64,000 bases of DNA from Cordia subcordata. Its lineage: Eukaryota > Streptophyta > Magnoliopsida > Boraginales > Cordiaceae. Shown piece by piece: positions 12,752 through 24,087 of this stretch. A program made the position numbers and the translations under genes. The notes below the pieces were generated by a model. The model worked only from the letters and a program-made list of their open reading frames with translations, was not told where the DNA came from and did no database searches. The stretch covers positions 6,215,001 to 6,279,000 of the forward strand of contig JAPTOF010000024.1 in assembly GCA_028554755.1 (NCBI GenBank), written 5' to 3'. Position 1 is the first letter of the stretch. Each line of letters starts with the position of its first letter.

Positions 12752-13209
12752 TGTTGGAATATTTCTCTTTAGAGTGGGAGATTGTTGGAATATTTTTCTT
12801 TAGAGTGGACTATCGTTAATTATTTTTGGTTTTTATAAAATAGGCTAAATATCTAGTTCATAAGTTGGCTTTGTGATTAGATTGAATTAAGCCCACCTCA
12901 TAAATGTATATGGTTCTATTGTGCATGGGCTTATATATTCTGATAAAACCTTTTATTGATGGACTTATCAAAATTTATTATAAATAGAGCTAGGTCCCTT
13001 CTCCTACTCTGAACTCTAACAGTTGTTCCCATAAGCATCTGTTAATCTTGATTAGAATAGGGAGAGGAAAATCTAACCCACAATTGGTTGACAGTTGTGT
13101 TTCTTCAATTCAACAATAATGGCTCAAATAGGTACCTGCTTCTGTAGTCAATTATTTCTTTTAATTTTATACTGTAAATTCATATATATGATCTTTATTT
13201 GCGCTTAAA
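12752..13209 (+). repeat. 3' LTR of the Copia element, with duplicated start
   Basis: It follows a purine tract (AAGTAGGAGA). The segment from GGAGATTGTTGG to AGAGTG is present twice in tandem (12746-12776 and 12777-12807), so either 12752 or 12783 can be taken as the LTR start. The 5' LTR has only one copy. It ends GCGCTTAAA, with the terminal CA apparently mutated. Confidence 0.75.
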
Positions 13210-13510
13210 GGAAAAGTTGTTTTGGGAAGTGATATTATTTTTTGTAGCTCAAAGAAACACCATTGCTACGTATTTATTTATTTATTTATTTATCTTTATA
13301 TAGGCTTTTGAATTAGTGTTAATTGAGGAGGATTTGCCTCGTAGTTTGGAATTAAAAAATTAAGAAGGTGTTTGACCAGATGATCCGCAATCTGTAAGTT
13401 CAGTTGGTTTATGAATTATCTCGTTGAATGTTTTACAATAGTGAGACATTTAGTGCAATATTATATTTATATGGAAACTTGCTTTTGTATCTAGTGCAAA
13501 TACAAACTTC
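13210..13510. other. Short unannotated stretch
   Basis: It contains a (TATT)n microsatellite at about 13276-13302. A splice-acceptor-like TATATAG precedes an open stretch that soon meets a stop. Before the Copia insertion it was contiguous with 8.1-9.2 kb. No gene can be supported. Confidence 0.5.
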
Positions 13511-13869
13511 TGTTGACACCAAATGATAAAAGGAGACTTAATTATAATATCAACTACAATTTTTATTCAAAAGACTCAAATATAACTTTTACATTGTAGC
13601 ACTCAATCTCCGAAACTCTGCTAAGATTACAAGACACAGCAAAAGACACTAACAACTTTGATATGTAAATAAGCTAGCAGCACACTTCACCAACGAAGAA
13701 TGCTGAACTTTTACTCTCCAGTTAAGGCCTATTTATAGGGAGCAATGCCAGTGCAATTGTGGTGCCACGTCCTTGGAGCACTAGAAAGATCAGATGATTT
13801 GATATATCAAGTGCTACACTTATCTAAAAGATCCTACCAAAGCATGGAAAAATCTGAACAACTGGATCA
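13511..13869 (-). mobile_element. Short solo LTR (minus orientation)
   Basis: Read on the minus strand, the block starts TGATCCAGTTGTTC and has a strong promoter signature CCCTATAAATAGGCC (near 13728-13742). It then has a polyadenylation-like GAATAAAAATTG and ends GGTGTCAACA. That order (TG, TATA box, AATAAA, CA) is the normal LTR layout in about 359 bp. The flanks are ACTTC on the left (13506-13510) and CTTAA on the right. A shifted register gives ACTTA, a 4/5 match, so the target duplication is only suggestive. No body or second LTR adjoins it. Confidence 0.55.
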
Positions 13870-13985
13870 CTTAATTTAATTTGTAGGGTAAAAAGCTCTG
13901 AATCCCCTATGTTTTATTGAAAATTATCAAATACCCCTGTGTTTTTAAAAGTCAAACCCATTTTTTTTTCTTTTCCTCTTAAACC

Positions 13986-15952
13986 TGTGAGACCCCATTT
14001 CCCCCAAAAATGATTTCTCTCTTTGATTCCATAAGAGCTAGAGAAATCTTCAAGAAATTAAGTACAATAGTTGAATTTTAAGTTTATTATTTGTGATTTG
14101 TACTTGTATTGAGTACTTTTGGTGTATAAATATGCTTGGGAAATTAGTAAGGATGTATGTGCATTCTTAGAATCGAATGATTAATTTGTTTTTGTGATGT
14201 TAAAACTTAAATGGTACTCAAATTGCGCATGTTGTGAGCATTTTAGCATATTGATTTTATCTTTGTTATGTGAGAGCCTTTATTAAAAAAAATAGATGTA
14301 TTTGCATGTGGTAGGTAGATATGTTGAAGAGGGTTGTGATTGTTAATTGAACACAAGTAGGTCATGGAATTCTAACTTGAAAATATAACTTGTTAAAAAC
14401 TTATATTGTGCTTAACTTGCTGTTAAACTAGAATGAATTGCATGTATTAAATTCATGTTACTTAAGGATATGGAGTAAAGTTTAGTTGTGGTTGGTTACA
14501 TATATACATGTTGGTAGTAAAAACCAAATAAGGTGTGTTATTGTATTGTATCCAAAAGTGTGGAGGTAAATTGAAGTGTAAAGTGTGTTGATGTAAGGTA
14601 AGTGTTCAAAGAAATGCTTTCAAGAAAGTAATTTGTGATTAAAACTCATCTCTGTAATATGTGTGGCCTCCATATACTTGATATATAAATTGCTTCTACT
14701 ATGTTGAACACTTGTTTAGTTTCTCTTGAGTTTAATGGTCAGGTTACATGATATGAGATATAAATTGATAGTTACATAGGTGTCATGCATACTATTTTAA
14801 AGTAGCATCTTCAATATTATGTCTAAGAGGGGATGATGTACTAACTTTTCCTTGGAAATAGATAAGACTCAAATCTTATTTTACATATATGAGGAGGACT
14901 TGAGGCTAAGATTATGATATTACATTTTGACTGTGCATCCTTGCCTAAAAGTTTAGTCTTGTGTTACTTTGACAGCTTGAATAGCTTGTGGTGGTAGTTT
15001 TAGGAGAAGGGCTATATTATCACCATGTCAAGGTAAATAGGATACTTTCTTAAACTACATGTATTAATATCAATTTGAACAGCATATTTTACTTGTAATG
15101 ATTGATTTTATGACTTGAAATCAGCCACTTTACAGTATTAGTATTCAAGGATATATTGAATCAGAGCTAATGCATAGGAAAGTATTTAGTGCTAATGCAC
15201 AGGTTGGTATAGACTGCTAATGCATAGGAAAGTATTTAATGCTAATGCATAGTAATGAAATCAAAGCTATTGCACTGTAATGTGATAAACATTAAAGTAA
15301 ATAGTGCTATTGCATAGTAATTTAGTGCTATTACACATAAATGGTTGCTCTTAATTGGTATTACTAATGCGTGATGTCAATGGTTAGATACATGGAACTT
15401 ATGTCACTCTTTCTGTAATGCCTTGCCTTTGGTTCTGATTTGTGACATCTGGGTTATGAAAGTAGTTACGTTACATATTCTTGGATGTTTTATATGCATT
15501 TAATTATATTTCCAGTACTTACATTTAGCTTTAACCATCAGGGATCTTTTAAAAGGTATCCTACTTACTAAGCTTTCTAACTCATTCTATTTATTTGTCT
15601 TATAGAGGGTAGTGGACTTGTCGAGCATGGAGAGGGGAAAGCTTAGTTCAGGTTTAGATGGTCTTTTTTGGTAGTTGGACTTTTACTTTTGTTAGCTAAT
15701 CCTGGTTATGTATGCACTTTCAGGTGCCTTGTATATAAATATATATAGATATTTTTGTCGGTGTAGGTTGTGTTTATATGTTTAATGGAACTTTGTATAA
15801 ATTTGATTGATCGAATATAGAAGCTCTAATGATCTGATTTCAGTTTATTTTATTGTTGATGGATGTTTTGTTAGTTGATCTCTAGAATTGATAATAAAGT
15901 AGGTCCGTTTAAGGCATGCCCTTGGTTTAGGCTCAAGATTTGGGGCGTGCCA
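13986..15952 (+). mobile_element. Chromovirus-like LTR (probable solo LTR)
   Basis: It starts TGTGAGACCCCATTTCC and ends TTTGGGGCGTGCCA, the plus-strand form of the same terminal signature seen at 2072-4434. TTGTATATAAATATATATAG near 15729 is a candidate TATA box. The interior has repeated GTGCTAATGCATAG units (about 15160-15330). No primer binding site follows the 3' edge and no coding body is present, so it is read as a solo LTR. The flanks AAACC and TTAGC do not match, so boundaries or history are uncertain. Length is 1967 bp. Confidence 0.55.
15160..15330. repeat. GCTAATGCATAG-type subrepeats
   Basis: GCTAATGCATAG or GCTATTGCATAG variants recur about eight times, some separated by GAAAGTATTTAGT. 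The array is internal to the LTR-like block at 13986-15952. Confidence 0.7.
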
Positions 15953-18144
15953 TTAGCTTTGCTAATTTTTACGTGAGATTCTTTTCCTTGCCAAAAACAT
16001 TATCTTCTTCTAGAAGATTTCAATTGTATTTTAGTTTTTTAACCCATAGTTTTAGTTGATGTTGATTTTCAGCCTCTCTATTGATGCATGTATTCTGTAT
16101 GTTTATGTTATTGTATCTTGGAGTAAGAGGGAGGTGAATAAGAAGGCTCTTAAAGTTCCTTAAAAGAATAGAAGGTAACATCTCTTACTCTATGGGTTCT
16201 TATTCTCTTTTATTTACTTGGTATGAATGAGCACCATCACTTTTGTACTATGCTAAGTAGCTAGTATCTGCATAAGCATTTGCTCTTGTGGTAGCTTGTA
16301 TCTATATAGACATTTGCTATTGTAATATGCTAGGTAGCTGCTATCTGTATAGACATCTTTAGCAGGCATATTATCTTTGGGAATTTCTAAAGAAGAGTAC
16401 ACTGATAGTCTTAAATTGTGTTCTAACTATTTCTTGTTCTTGGCTTCCTTTTCAAATGTGAGCAATCTCGTGAGGTTGCTCAATTATATATTCCTTTTAT
16501 CTCCTTTTCTTTAAAATTATAACCTTGTTGCTTTCTATCTACATATTAACATCTTATTTTTCAATGTGAGCACTCTAGTGAGGTTGCTCAATTACATGAC
16601 TTTCTTGATTTTAGGATGTAGTGTGCATAAATACATATTTCAGGTCATTGAAACTTACAAGGTTCCTTAAGTAGGCAAAAAGTCAGCAATCTCAACAAGC
16701 ATATCAGGCTCAACATGAATCATGTAGATTTAGTGGCTAGTTTGCCAAACCTAGTCTCCATTTCTTAATCATAAGAAACTATAGTGCATCATCTAGGCGT
16801 CATCTTTCATCCTCTATATATCTAAAGTATAATATATATATATAATCATGATACAAGGCATAATATGCAATATATTATGCATTTGGCTCATCCATCTTTG
16901 AGAAGTATGTGATCGCTAAGAGGGTCAATTTATAATGCTTTATTTGAGGGGTTAGTGGGGCTATAGCCCCCACAATTGGAATTGATACTGTAGAGAACCA
17001 AATAGAATCTTCCTAAGCATTCTCCGGTGGATTCAACCTGCAAGACAGATGAAATTAGGCACAGGTGTGCTACCGGCCAAAGAGTATCCGATGCCTAAGT
17101 TAGTATTTTTCTTAAAGGAGTAAGTTTAAGGAAGTGACTGAATAAGAATGATTGAGTTACCTTATTTGAAACCAATGGGCTCTATGTATAGTTTGGAGGA
17201 AGGACACGTGTCATTTTTATCCGTATGACTAGTCGTCAGGCCTTGTAGGCTTAATCATGAATCATTCATTTATAGTCGGTTAGCCTCGCTCAGAGGAGAT
17301 CTTTTCAGGATCAGCCTTACTCGGAGGAGATCTTATCAGGAAATCTCGAAATGATCGGGGCGTTGCCAGATCCCGTATCATTAACCCCTATTTGGGGACG
17401 TGCCATGTTGGGAGGTCGCCAAATATTTCTCGATCATTCAGTTTTGTACTTGGGCATTTTTTCGAGCTTCTAGCGCATGTTAGTAGATCATCCTATTTTC
17501 CCGTGTAGGTGAATTGCACATCAAATAAGCCTGAGCTTCATACGCTATAAAAATAATTCAGATTTGTGATGAAAAGAGGCATAGCAATAGAAGAAGAAAA
17601 AGAAGGAGGAGGAGGAGGCAACTCCTGGAGGGATTTTTTTTTTTTTTTCAAAATCAATGATTTCGCTTATGATTGTTAACCTAATCCAGCTGTGTCTCAA
17701 CCTCAATTTGATCTATAATTCAAAAATTGGAGTGTAGCGATCATCGTTCTTAAAACTCTAGGGTTGGTAGCCATTAAAGCAACTCAAGCAAGCTCTTGAG
17801 CTAATTTCTTGTAACTTATTTGGTGCATTTATGTCATCTTTGTTTTCTTTTGAGATTCGAGCAAGTTTGCATCAAATTTGATTCGTAGAAATCCTCGTTT
17901 CATGAAACTCCGCCATGGCTACCTCTTCATCATCAATCTTTGAAGCTTTTTGTTTTTGGTTTTGCCCACAAATGCTATAAGATGTTGGTTATTCACTTTT
18001 GATCTTTTATATATGGACCTGGGGTAGCACGGAGGACCCAACTTTCTTGTGCCCATGAATTATGATGGCAAAGAGCACTTCCAGCTATTTTTTTCCCTTT
18101 TTTTTTTCTTTTAGTCAAATGGGGATCTCAGTAAATAGAACTCT
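15953..18144. other. Non-coding, retrotransposon-like stretch
   Basis: No gene is supported. Notable pieces are two copies of GTGAGCAMTCTMGTGAGGTTG (about 16458 and 16565) and a GC-richer block at 17000-17520 with CTCCGGTGGATTCAACCTGC and TATCCGATGCCTAAGT, a wording I associate with plant retroelement non-coding regions. A two-copy 30-bp repeat lies at 17281-17309 and 17311-17340 (CTCAGAGGAGATCTTTTCAGG and variant). CGCTATAAAAATAATTC at 17542 could be a TATA box. This may be one more LTR or large non-coding element whose edges I cannot fix. Confidence 0.4.
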
Positions 18145-18147
18145 TTA

Positions 18148-19130
18148 AGGCTCATTTGGTAATGCTGTAAAAATTTTTAAGAACGAAAACCAGAATCATA
18201 AACAGAAAATTGTCAACAACAATTAAAAACAGAAACTATAAACGCGTTTGGTTAAATTATAAAATCTATAAACAAAAACCAAAAACATGTTTGGTTGTCC
18301 ATAGTTTACAAACTATTTTTGTCTCTTATTTTTCATTTTACTTTATGTTAAATAGAACACATGAAAATATTTAAGAATATTTTGTAAAAGAATAATGATA
18401 ATATTATAAAACTAATTTATTTTCTTTAAGATTATAATTTCAAAAAATAATTTTAATTGCTTTGAGAATATATTTTTATTTTTATTTTTGATTTTTTTAA
18501 ATTTTCATTTATTATTTTATTAATTTATTTTTTAGAATGTTTCTAAAAATAATAAAATAATTTTTAAAAAATATTTATAAAAATAATTATTTTTAAAAAT
18601 ATTTTTAATTTTGATTCTTAAAAGGTGTTTTTATTTTTCTAAAGCTAAATATAATTTATTATTAAAATATTTTTTAGAAATAAATTTAATTTATCAAAAT
18701 AATTTTTAAATGTATTTTTAATTTATTAAAATTAATTTTAATTTGTAAGATTATTTTTATTAAAATTATTTTCAAAATATTTTTAATAATTTTTTTAAAA
18801 TTTATTTTTAAAAATATTTTTGAAAAATTATTTTTAAAAAATATTTTTAAATGATTTTAATTTTAATAATTATTTTTCAAAAAAGTTAATGCGTTCATAT
18901 TGATTTTGAAAAGATAATTCTAAAAGGTATTCAACACAAAGTGAATAATAGTTTTGAAAACTTGTTGCCACAACCTGAGAAAACCACTTTTTCTTATTTA
19001 TCAAAGTTGCAAAAACATGTTGTTGGTTTTTGTTTTTCCAGAAAATGAAAATGAAAACAAACGAACTGGTTTTCAAATTTTGATCAACAAAAACAGAAAA
19101 CCGAAAATAACAACGATACCAAACGAGCCC
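18148..19130. mobile_element. PIF/Harbinger-type MITE, TTA target duplication
   Basis: The left end is AGGCTCATTTGGTAATG and the right end (reverse complement) is GGGCTCGTTTGGTATCG. Both are directly flanked by TTA (18145-18147 and 19131-19133), the standard 3-bp duplication of PIF/Harbinger elements. The 983-bp interior is extremely AT-rich and non-coding. Subterminal parts are also complementary, so it can fold on itself. A second, truncated member begins at about 35572. Confidence 0.75.
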
Positions 19131-19189
19131 TTAGCTTGCAAATTGGTTTGTTTTCAGTTGTGAACATTTTGATTAGAGTTGTAAACGTG

Positions 19190-19515
19190 TTGTTCATAGG
19201 TGAGTGTGAATATATCATAGTAAATTGTGAACATGTAATATAAAAATTGTGAATATAATATAAAAATTGTGAACATAAAAAATGTGAACTGTGAATATCT
19301 AAAAATTGTGAATTGTGAACATGTAATACAAAATATGTAAATAATTAAAAATTGTGAACAAGTGATATAAAAATTGTAAACATATAAAAGTTGTGACCGT
19401 ATGGTATAGAAATTGTGAATGTATAAAAAATTGTGAACATATAAAACTGTGAATATATAGTATAAAAATTATGAATGTATGAAAATTATGAACATATAAT
19501 ATAAAAATTATGAAC
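19190..19515. repeat. AT-rich minisatellite, ATTGTGAACATATAATATAAAA units
   Basis: About 15 degenerate copies of AAATTGTGAACATRTAATATA follow each other immediately downstream of the MITE. The minus-strand ORF at 19299-19607 consists of this repeat (FIIFILYIHSF-like text) and is not regarded as a gene. Confidence 0.75.
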
Positions 19516-19983
19516 CAGTGCATCATGCTATATTGGTATACATAGCTTAAGGTGCATGGTATACAAGCCCTTCTAGTGGCAGAGACAAGTGAAGCTATGT
19601 AAGTCACGGGTGGGCCCCATTCTTGCTTCTCTTCTATTAGCTAATTTGCATGAACTCCAAAATTCTCTAAAAGCTTATAAGTTTTTCCCGAGCAATTTTC
19701 TTGACATCAATCTCCATAGGTTCAATAACTGCTCAGCATTTCTCTTTCCACGTTCCAAAGATAGAAGGCAGTATTAGCTTCTACTTCTTTCTTGTGATAC
19801 CTTATATCCAACTAACCAGCATCCTGTTGGTCTATATATGTGACATTGGAATATTAATGCACACCAAAATTTTTTAGTCCAAAGGCATCGTAACAGTACA
19901 TATTTAACTATTTCAATGTTGCCCTTTCACGAATAACAAATTGAGATATTTGCCAATCTCCTCTTAAAACAATTTTCCTAAGT

Positions 19984-20972
19984 GGGTTTTTTGCTAACGA
20001 ACCCCCTGCATTATAGTAAAACTGCGTTGCTGGTCCATGTGTTCTCAAAACTCTCTACTTATCCCCTTGTATTTTTTAGCAACTTGCATGAATACCCCTT
20101 TCTGTCAAATTATCTATCCATTTTAACACGAAGTATGCTAGATGCTCCAAAAATAAGAGTGGTCTTTGTTTTTGGCTATTAATTACACATATACCCCTGC
20201 ATTTATTTTTTTAATTGATTAATCATATTTCCAAAAAAAAAAGTTAAAATCACCACCCCTCCCCCACTAGCAGCCCCATCACCAGCACTCTCTCCACCCC
20301 CACCAGCAGCCCCCACCACCATCACCATGCCCTCCACCGTCGACCTACAACAAAAAATACTTTCTTCTTCGATCTATTCCCCGTGCATTTATTTTTCTAA
20401 TTCTAATTGATTCATCATATTTAAAAAAAAAAGTTAAAATCACCACCCCTACCCCCACTAGCATCCCGCATCACCACTATCATGCCCTCCATTGTCGGCA
20501 AGAATTCTCTTCTTCTCTATTCTATACCCCTTGCGTTTATTTTTTTAATTGGTTCATCATATTTCAAGAAAAAAACATTAAATCTTTCTTTGGAAAAAAA
20601 AAGCAAAAAAAAAAAAAAGAGAGATGATGGTGGGGTGGGGTTAGAGGGTGGCGGGCCTAGGGGTGGCGGCAGCGGGGGTGTGGTGTTTTGGCTTGATGGA
20701 GAAGATGATCTTTCTTCTTCTTTTTATTTTTTATTTTTTATTTTTATATACTTTTTTAAAATAAAATAAGGACAAAATGGACTTTTACAAAAGCATGATA
20801 GTGGCAAAATAGATATTTTACAAAATCTATTAATGATTTAACAGAAAAATGATAGTTGGGGTGCGTTTGCAACTTGCAAAAAAATACAAGAGGATAAGTA
20901 GAGAGTTTTGGGAAAATAGGGACCAGTAACATAGTTTCACTATAACACAAGGGGTTTGTCAACAAAAAGTCC
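19984..20972. mobile_element. MULE-type element with long TIRs, 9-bp target duplication
   Basis: A perfect 9-bp direct repeat TTCCTAAGT flanks it (19975-19983 and 20973-20981), the size typical of Mutator-like elements. TIRs start GGGTTTTTTGCTAACGAACC (left) and GGACTTTTTGTTGACAAACC (right, reverse complement). They stay similar for about 130-150 bp, including AAAACTCTCTACTTATCC. The core holds three diverged copies of a unit with TGCATTTATTTTTTTAATTG and AAGTTAAAATCACCACCCC (about 20193, 20381 and 20525), plus GC-rich C-tract/G-tract blocks. It has no transposase and is non-autonomous. ORFs at 19982 and 20756 are the two TIR arms, not genes. Confidence 0.8.
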
Positions 20973-20981
20973 TTCCTAAGT

Positions 20982-21885
20982 CGAAAGGACATTGTGGTAT
21001 CTTTTCAGTAAGAAAATGTTGACAACTCACATGAGACAACCTCAACAAATTGCTCATTATGACACAGTGCTAATGTTCATATCTAATTGTGCAAAAACAT
21101 AAATTGTAATATACATACAATAAGTATATTGTTAACTAATTAATTAGAGCAACCTAAAGGCATAGTGGTAAAGGTTTCATACATAAGAATATGAATAAAC
21201 TACAATAATACACATGCTTAAGCTTTGTGATGCTAAAACTACTTAACGCGATTATTCTATAAAGGTTTCAAAAGTTTGTTATAAAAAAAGTGATTTTCAA
21301 CCATTTGATATTTTTTTTTCAAATTATTTTTAATCTTGAATATTAAAAATTGACCCAGGTGATTAGAGAAAGCAATTATAGCCTCCTAACACATCTTTTT
21401 TTATACTTCCTCAAATTGTTTAATGACATTGAAGCTTCTCAAATGTTATGATTTTATCAATTAAATTGTGGAACTATCAATTTTGCTAAATAAGCTCTTA
21501 ATAATATATTAGTCATTTTGCCAACTTTTCAAACGTTGAGCTAATCAAGCCTTAAAAGTCAGAGAGACCATGGAAGGGCTCCATTTGCCAAAGGATGTTA
21601 AATGTCAAGGCCTCACTATGCAAAAGTTGATAATTTTGGGGCTTAATTAAGTCAATAACAAAACTTTAGGGGTTAAAATGTCAATAGGGCCACAAATTTT
21701 GAATTCTAGCACGGCGCGGTTTTTAGACACACATACACACGCACACACGCACACACGCACAAGCTCAGCTCTTCCGGAATACCCACAGAAATCGGCCATC
21801 GGGACACACACACACACACAAACTCAGCTCTTCCGGAATACCCACAGAAACCGGCCATCGGAGCTCCCAAGCTGTCCCGCCATTG
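20982..21885. other. Upstream region of the five-exon gene
   Basis: It is AT-rich to about 21700, then GC rises sharply. A (CA)n-associated 59-bp segment is present twice, at about 21761-21802 and 21820-21861 (CTCAGCTCTTCCGGAATACC, then CGGCCATCGG), directly before the start codon. No TATA box is evident within 150 bp. This is the likely promoter and 5' UTR. Confidence 0.6.
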
Positions 21886-24087
21886 ATGACGTCACATATC
21901 AACTATGCTGACGACAAAGACCTCGACGACGCCGCTTTGTGGGCGGTGATCGACTCCGCTGCCGCGGCCTCCCTTTCCTCCGCCACCAAACCTCGTAAAC
22001 CACTCCCTCTCAAACATTCCTCCCCCATTCCCAAACCTAACCCCTCTCCTCACGTCAAATTCCCAAAATACCCTCGGAGCCACCACAACGACGCCGATGG
22101 CGAGGTCCTACAGAACCACAGGCCGAACAAAATCGCTAGGTCCAATATGACGACGCCGTGCATTTCCGAGCTGAGCGATACTTCTCCTCCGCCACTCGCG
22201 CTGGTGAAGCACGTGCAGCGGACGCCGACCTACAATTCTCCGGGAACGGAAAGGGGGAGCTTTACGGTGACGGATTATAAGTGTAATAACAGTCCAAGTG
22301 GATCGGAGTGCTCGCCGGTGAGCTATAGACAGTGTGAAGATTTGCCGAAGCATAGCTTGTCTGGTCGCTTTCCGACGGTTTCTCTGTTCAAGGAGTACCA
22401 AAATGCTGCTATGGCGGTAGTTTTTTTTTTTTTTTTTTTCCCTGTCTTATTCATCTCCATTTTAATGAATTTTCAGCTCATTATGTATATTTAAATCCTC
22501 AGTATACTACTAAATATTATAAATCATTTACACGAACTGCAAATAATGGATTCCTTTGTATGTTCTGCTGCTCTATTCGATTGTAAATTACACGCTTTTG
22601 GCTAATCCATCTTTTGCTGGAATTTTGTTGAGAATATTGCCTGCTATCAGCTAGAACTCTTTCAGCAAAAATCACAGGTGTTACTAGATTGTTATAGTTT
22701 TAACATATCCAACTCTAAAATTCATTGAAATTACTACAATTTGCCTGTGTCTATAGTATGTTTCTTGATTTTGATATTCCTATGCGGTTTTACAGAGTTG
22801 TTGATCTTATCTATACATCTGATGCTAATTCTCATACTAAATCCTAGCATGTATTGTTTGGCCAATCATAAAGATTTCAATCTTCTTGAATTACATAATG
22901 CAAATTCGCTTCACCTTCATGGCTCTAATTACACCCGATTAACTAGGATCATTTTAAGATTTCATTTTGTAAACAATTCCTGCCATTCCCTATATACAAA
23001 ATGTACCAAATTTTGGCTTCATAAGTTATACAGGGTCACTTGAAAATGGCACTGTTTATTAGTAACTTGCTGAAAACATCTGATAATTGCCTTTCCCTCT
23101 TCGTTTTTGGTTCACTTGGGGGTAAAGTACTATGGCACGAAAAGACAAGAGAAGGGGAAGAAAAGGGGAGAAAAATTTACATCCATCAATTGATTAGTAT
23201 CTGTCACCCTAGACACTATGAAACATCACGGGTTAGTAGGAAAGGAGGGAAATGCACAGAGCAGTGCTATTATTCCTTTAACATACACAGATGAAATGTT
23301 TGTCATACTAATTGGATTCGAAATATGACAAAGGACCATTTTTATTTCTCCTTTTATGCTAGTTTGTGACTCTATAATGAGTTGAGCATATGACTTTCTT
23401 GGGGCAGATTTTGGAGAAAAGTGATTACACAATGATTTCTGGGAATCCTTTTATCAAAAAGTCAGGTAATTCTCTAGCTTGTCCAAATGTAGTTTCTTGA
23501 AGTAGTATGTTTCATTGATTGGTGAATAAGTTTATATATTTGTATACTGTAACAGGTTGGAGGAAGATATCATTTTATTTCAATGTCTCATATGAAATAA
23601 GAGACAAGACGATTGAATTTGATGAAGGCCGGAATGTTCTTCGTGCTGAATTTGTAGTTAGGGCTCATATGCAGTAAGTTCTTTGTCATTTCTGGATTAC
23701 GAATTCTCATAACAGAGCCTTATTTCTGCTATTTTTGTTGCTTACATCAAGGCCTATTCCTTCTCTTCTTCTTGTCCATAGGGGTGGCAGATTTTCAGAT
23801 GGATGGGGTTCATGTGAACGCCGCGAGAAGAGGTTTCTGAAACCAAACCATGATATTCCAAGCACAGCAGAAACCAGAGCCAAAAATAAAGCATGCCAGG
23901 TTGGAATATTTTCCTAAACTGTGATGCTTGTTTTTTGATGCCTTCCTTCTTAGTTATCCAATATCACCTCAGTTTTGCATTTTCATCGGCCATTGGTTTT
24001 GTAAGCAACTAAGAAATACCATAATGTTTGCAGGACCTGCTTGGAATAGGAGAATATCGGCCCGGTGCCAGCAATGTTCAGCAATAG
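21886..24087 (+). CDS. Conserved plant protein of unknown function, 292 aa, five exons
   Basis: Exons inferred from GT/AG borders and reading phase are 21886-22416, 23408-23465, 23556-23673, 23782-23899 and 24034-24087. Phases 0, 1, 2 and 0 join without a stop and give 292 codons ending TAG. The first ATG is chosen; an in-frame TTG just before it is not a plant start. Exon 1 (177 aa) begins with an acidic segment DDKDLDDAALWAVIDSAAAA and is then Pro/Ser-rich and probably disordered. The conserved part is exons 2-5: SDYTMISGNPFIKKSGWRK, FYFNVSYEIRDKTIEFDEGR, FVVRAHM, GWGSCERREKRF, then STAETRAKNKACQDLLGIGE. The strand-strand-GSCERREK-helix layout recalls Rad52-like single-strand DNA annealing folds, but this is a resemblance by eye only. 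I do not recognise a named gene. GC content and codon use in exon 1 differ clearly from the AT-rich surroundings, as expected of a real gene. Confidence 0.8.

Larger units (their letters stand above)
9198..13209 (+). mobile_element. Decayed Ty1/Copia retrotransposon
   Basis: Two similar LTRs flank a plus-strand body with a primer-binding-site-like sequence near 10037, a broken pol and a purine tract at 12741-12750. GGAAAA occurs immediately before the 5' LTR (9192-9197) and after the 3' LTR (13210-13215), a candidate target-site duplication of 5-6 bp. The pol remnant has so many stops and frameshifts that the copy must be old. About 420 bp of unrelated sequence (9618-10036) separate the 5' LTR from the primer site. 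Confidence 0.8.

Noticed and set aside
19299..19607. 102-codon minus-strand ORF that looks like a membrane protein
   Set aside because: The hydrophobic text repeats with the underlying AT minisatellite.
20482..20769. 95-codon ORF with Gly-rich segment
   Set aside because: It is a product of poly-A and G-tracts in the core of the MULE-type element, without codon bias or motif.
22108..22401. 97-codon minus-strand ORF
   Set aside because: Antisense shadow of exon 1 of the 292-aa gene, open because of its GC bias.
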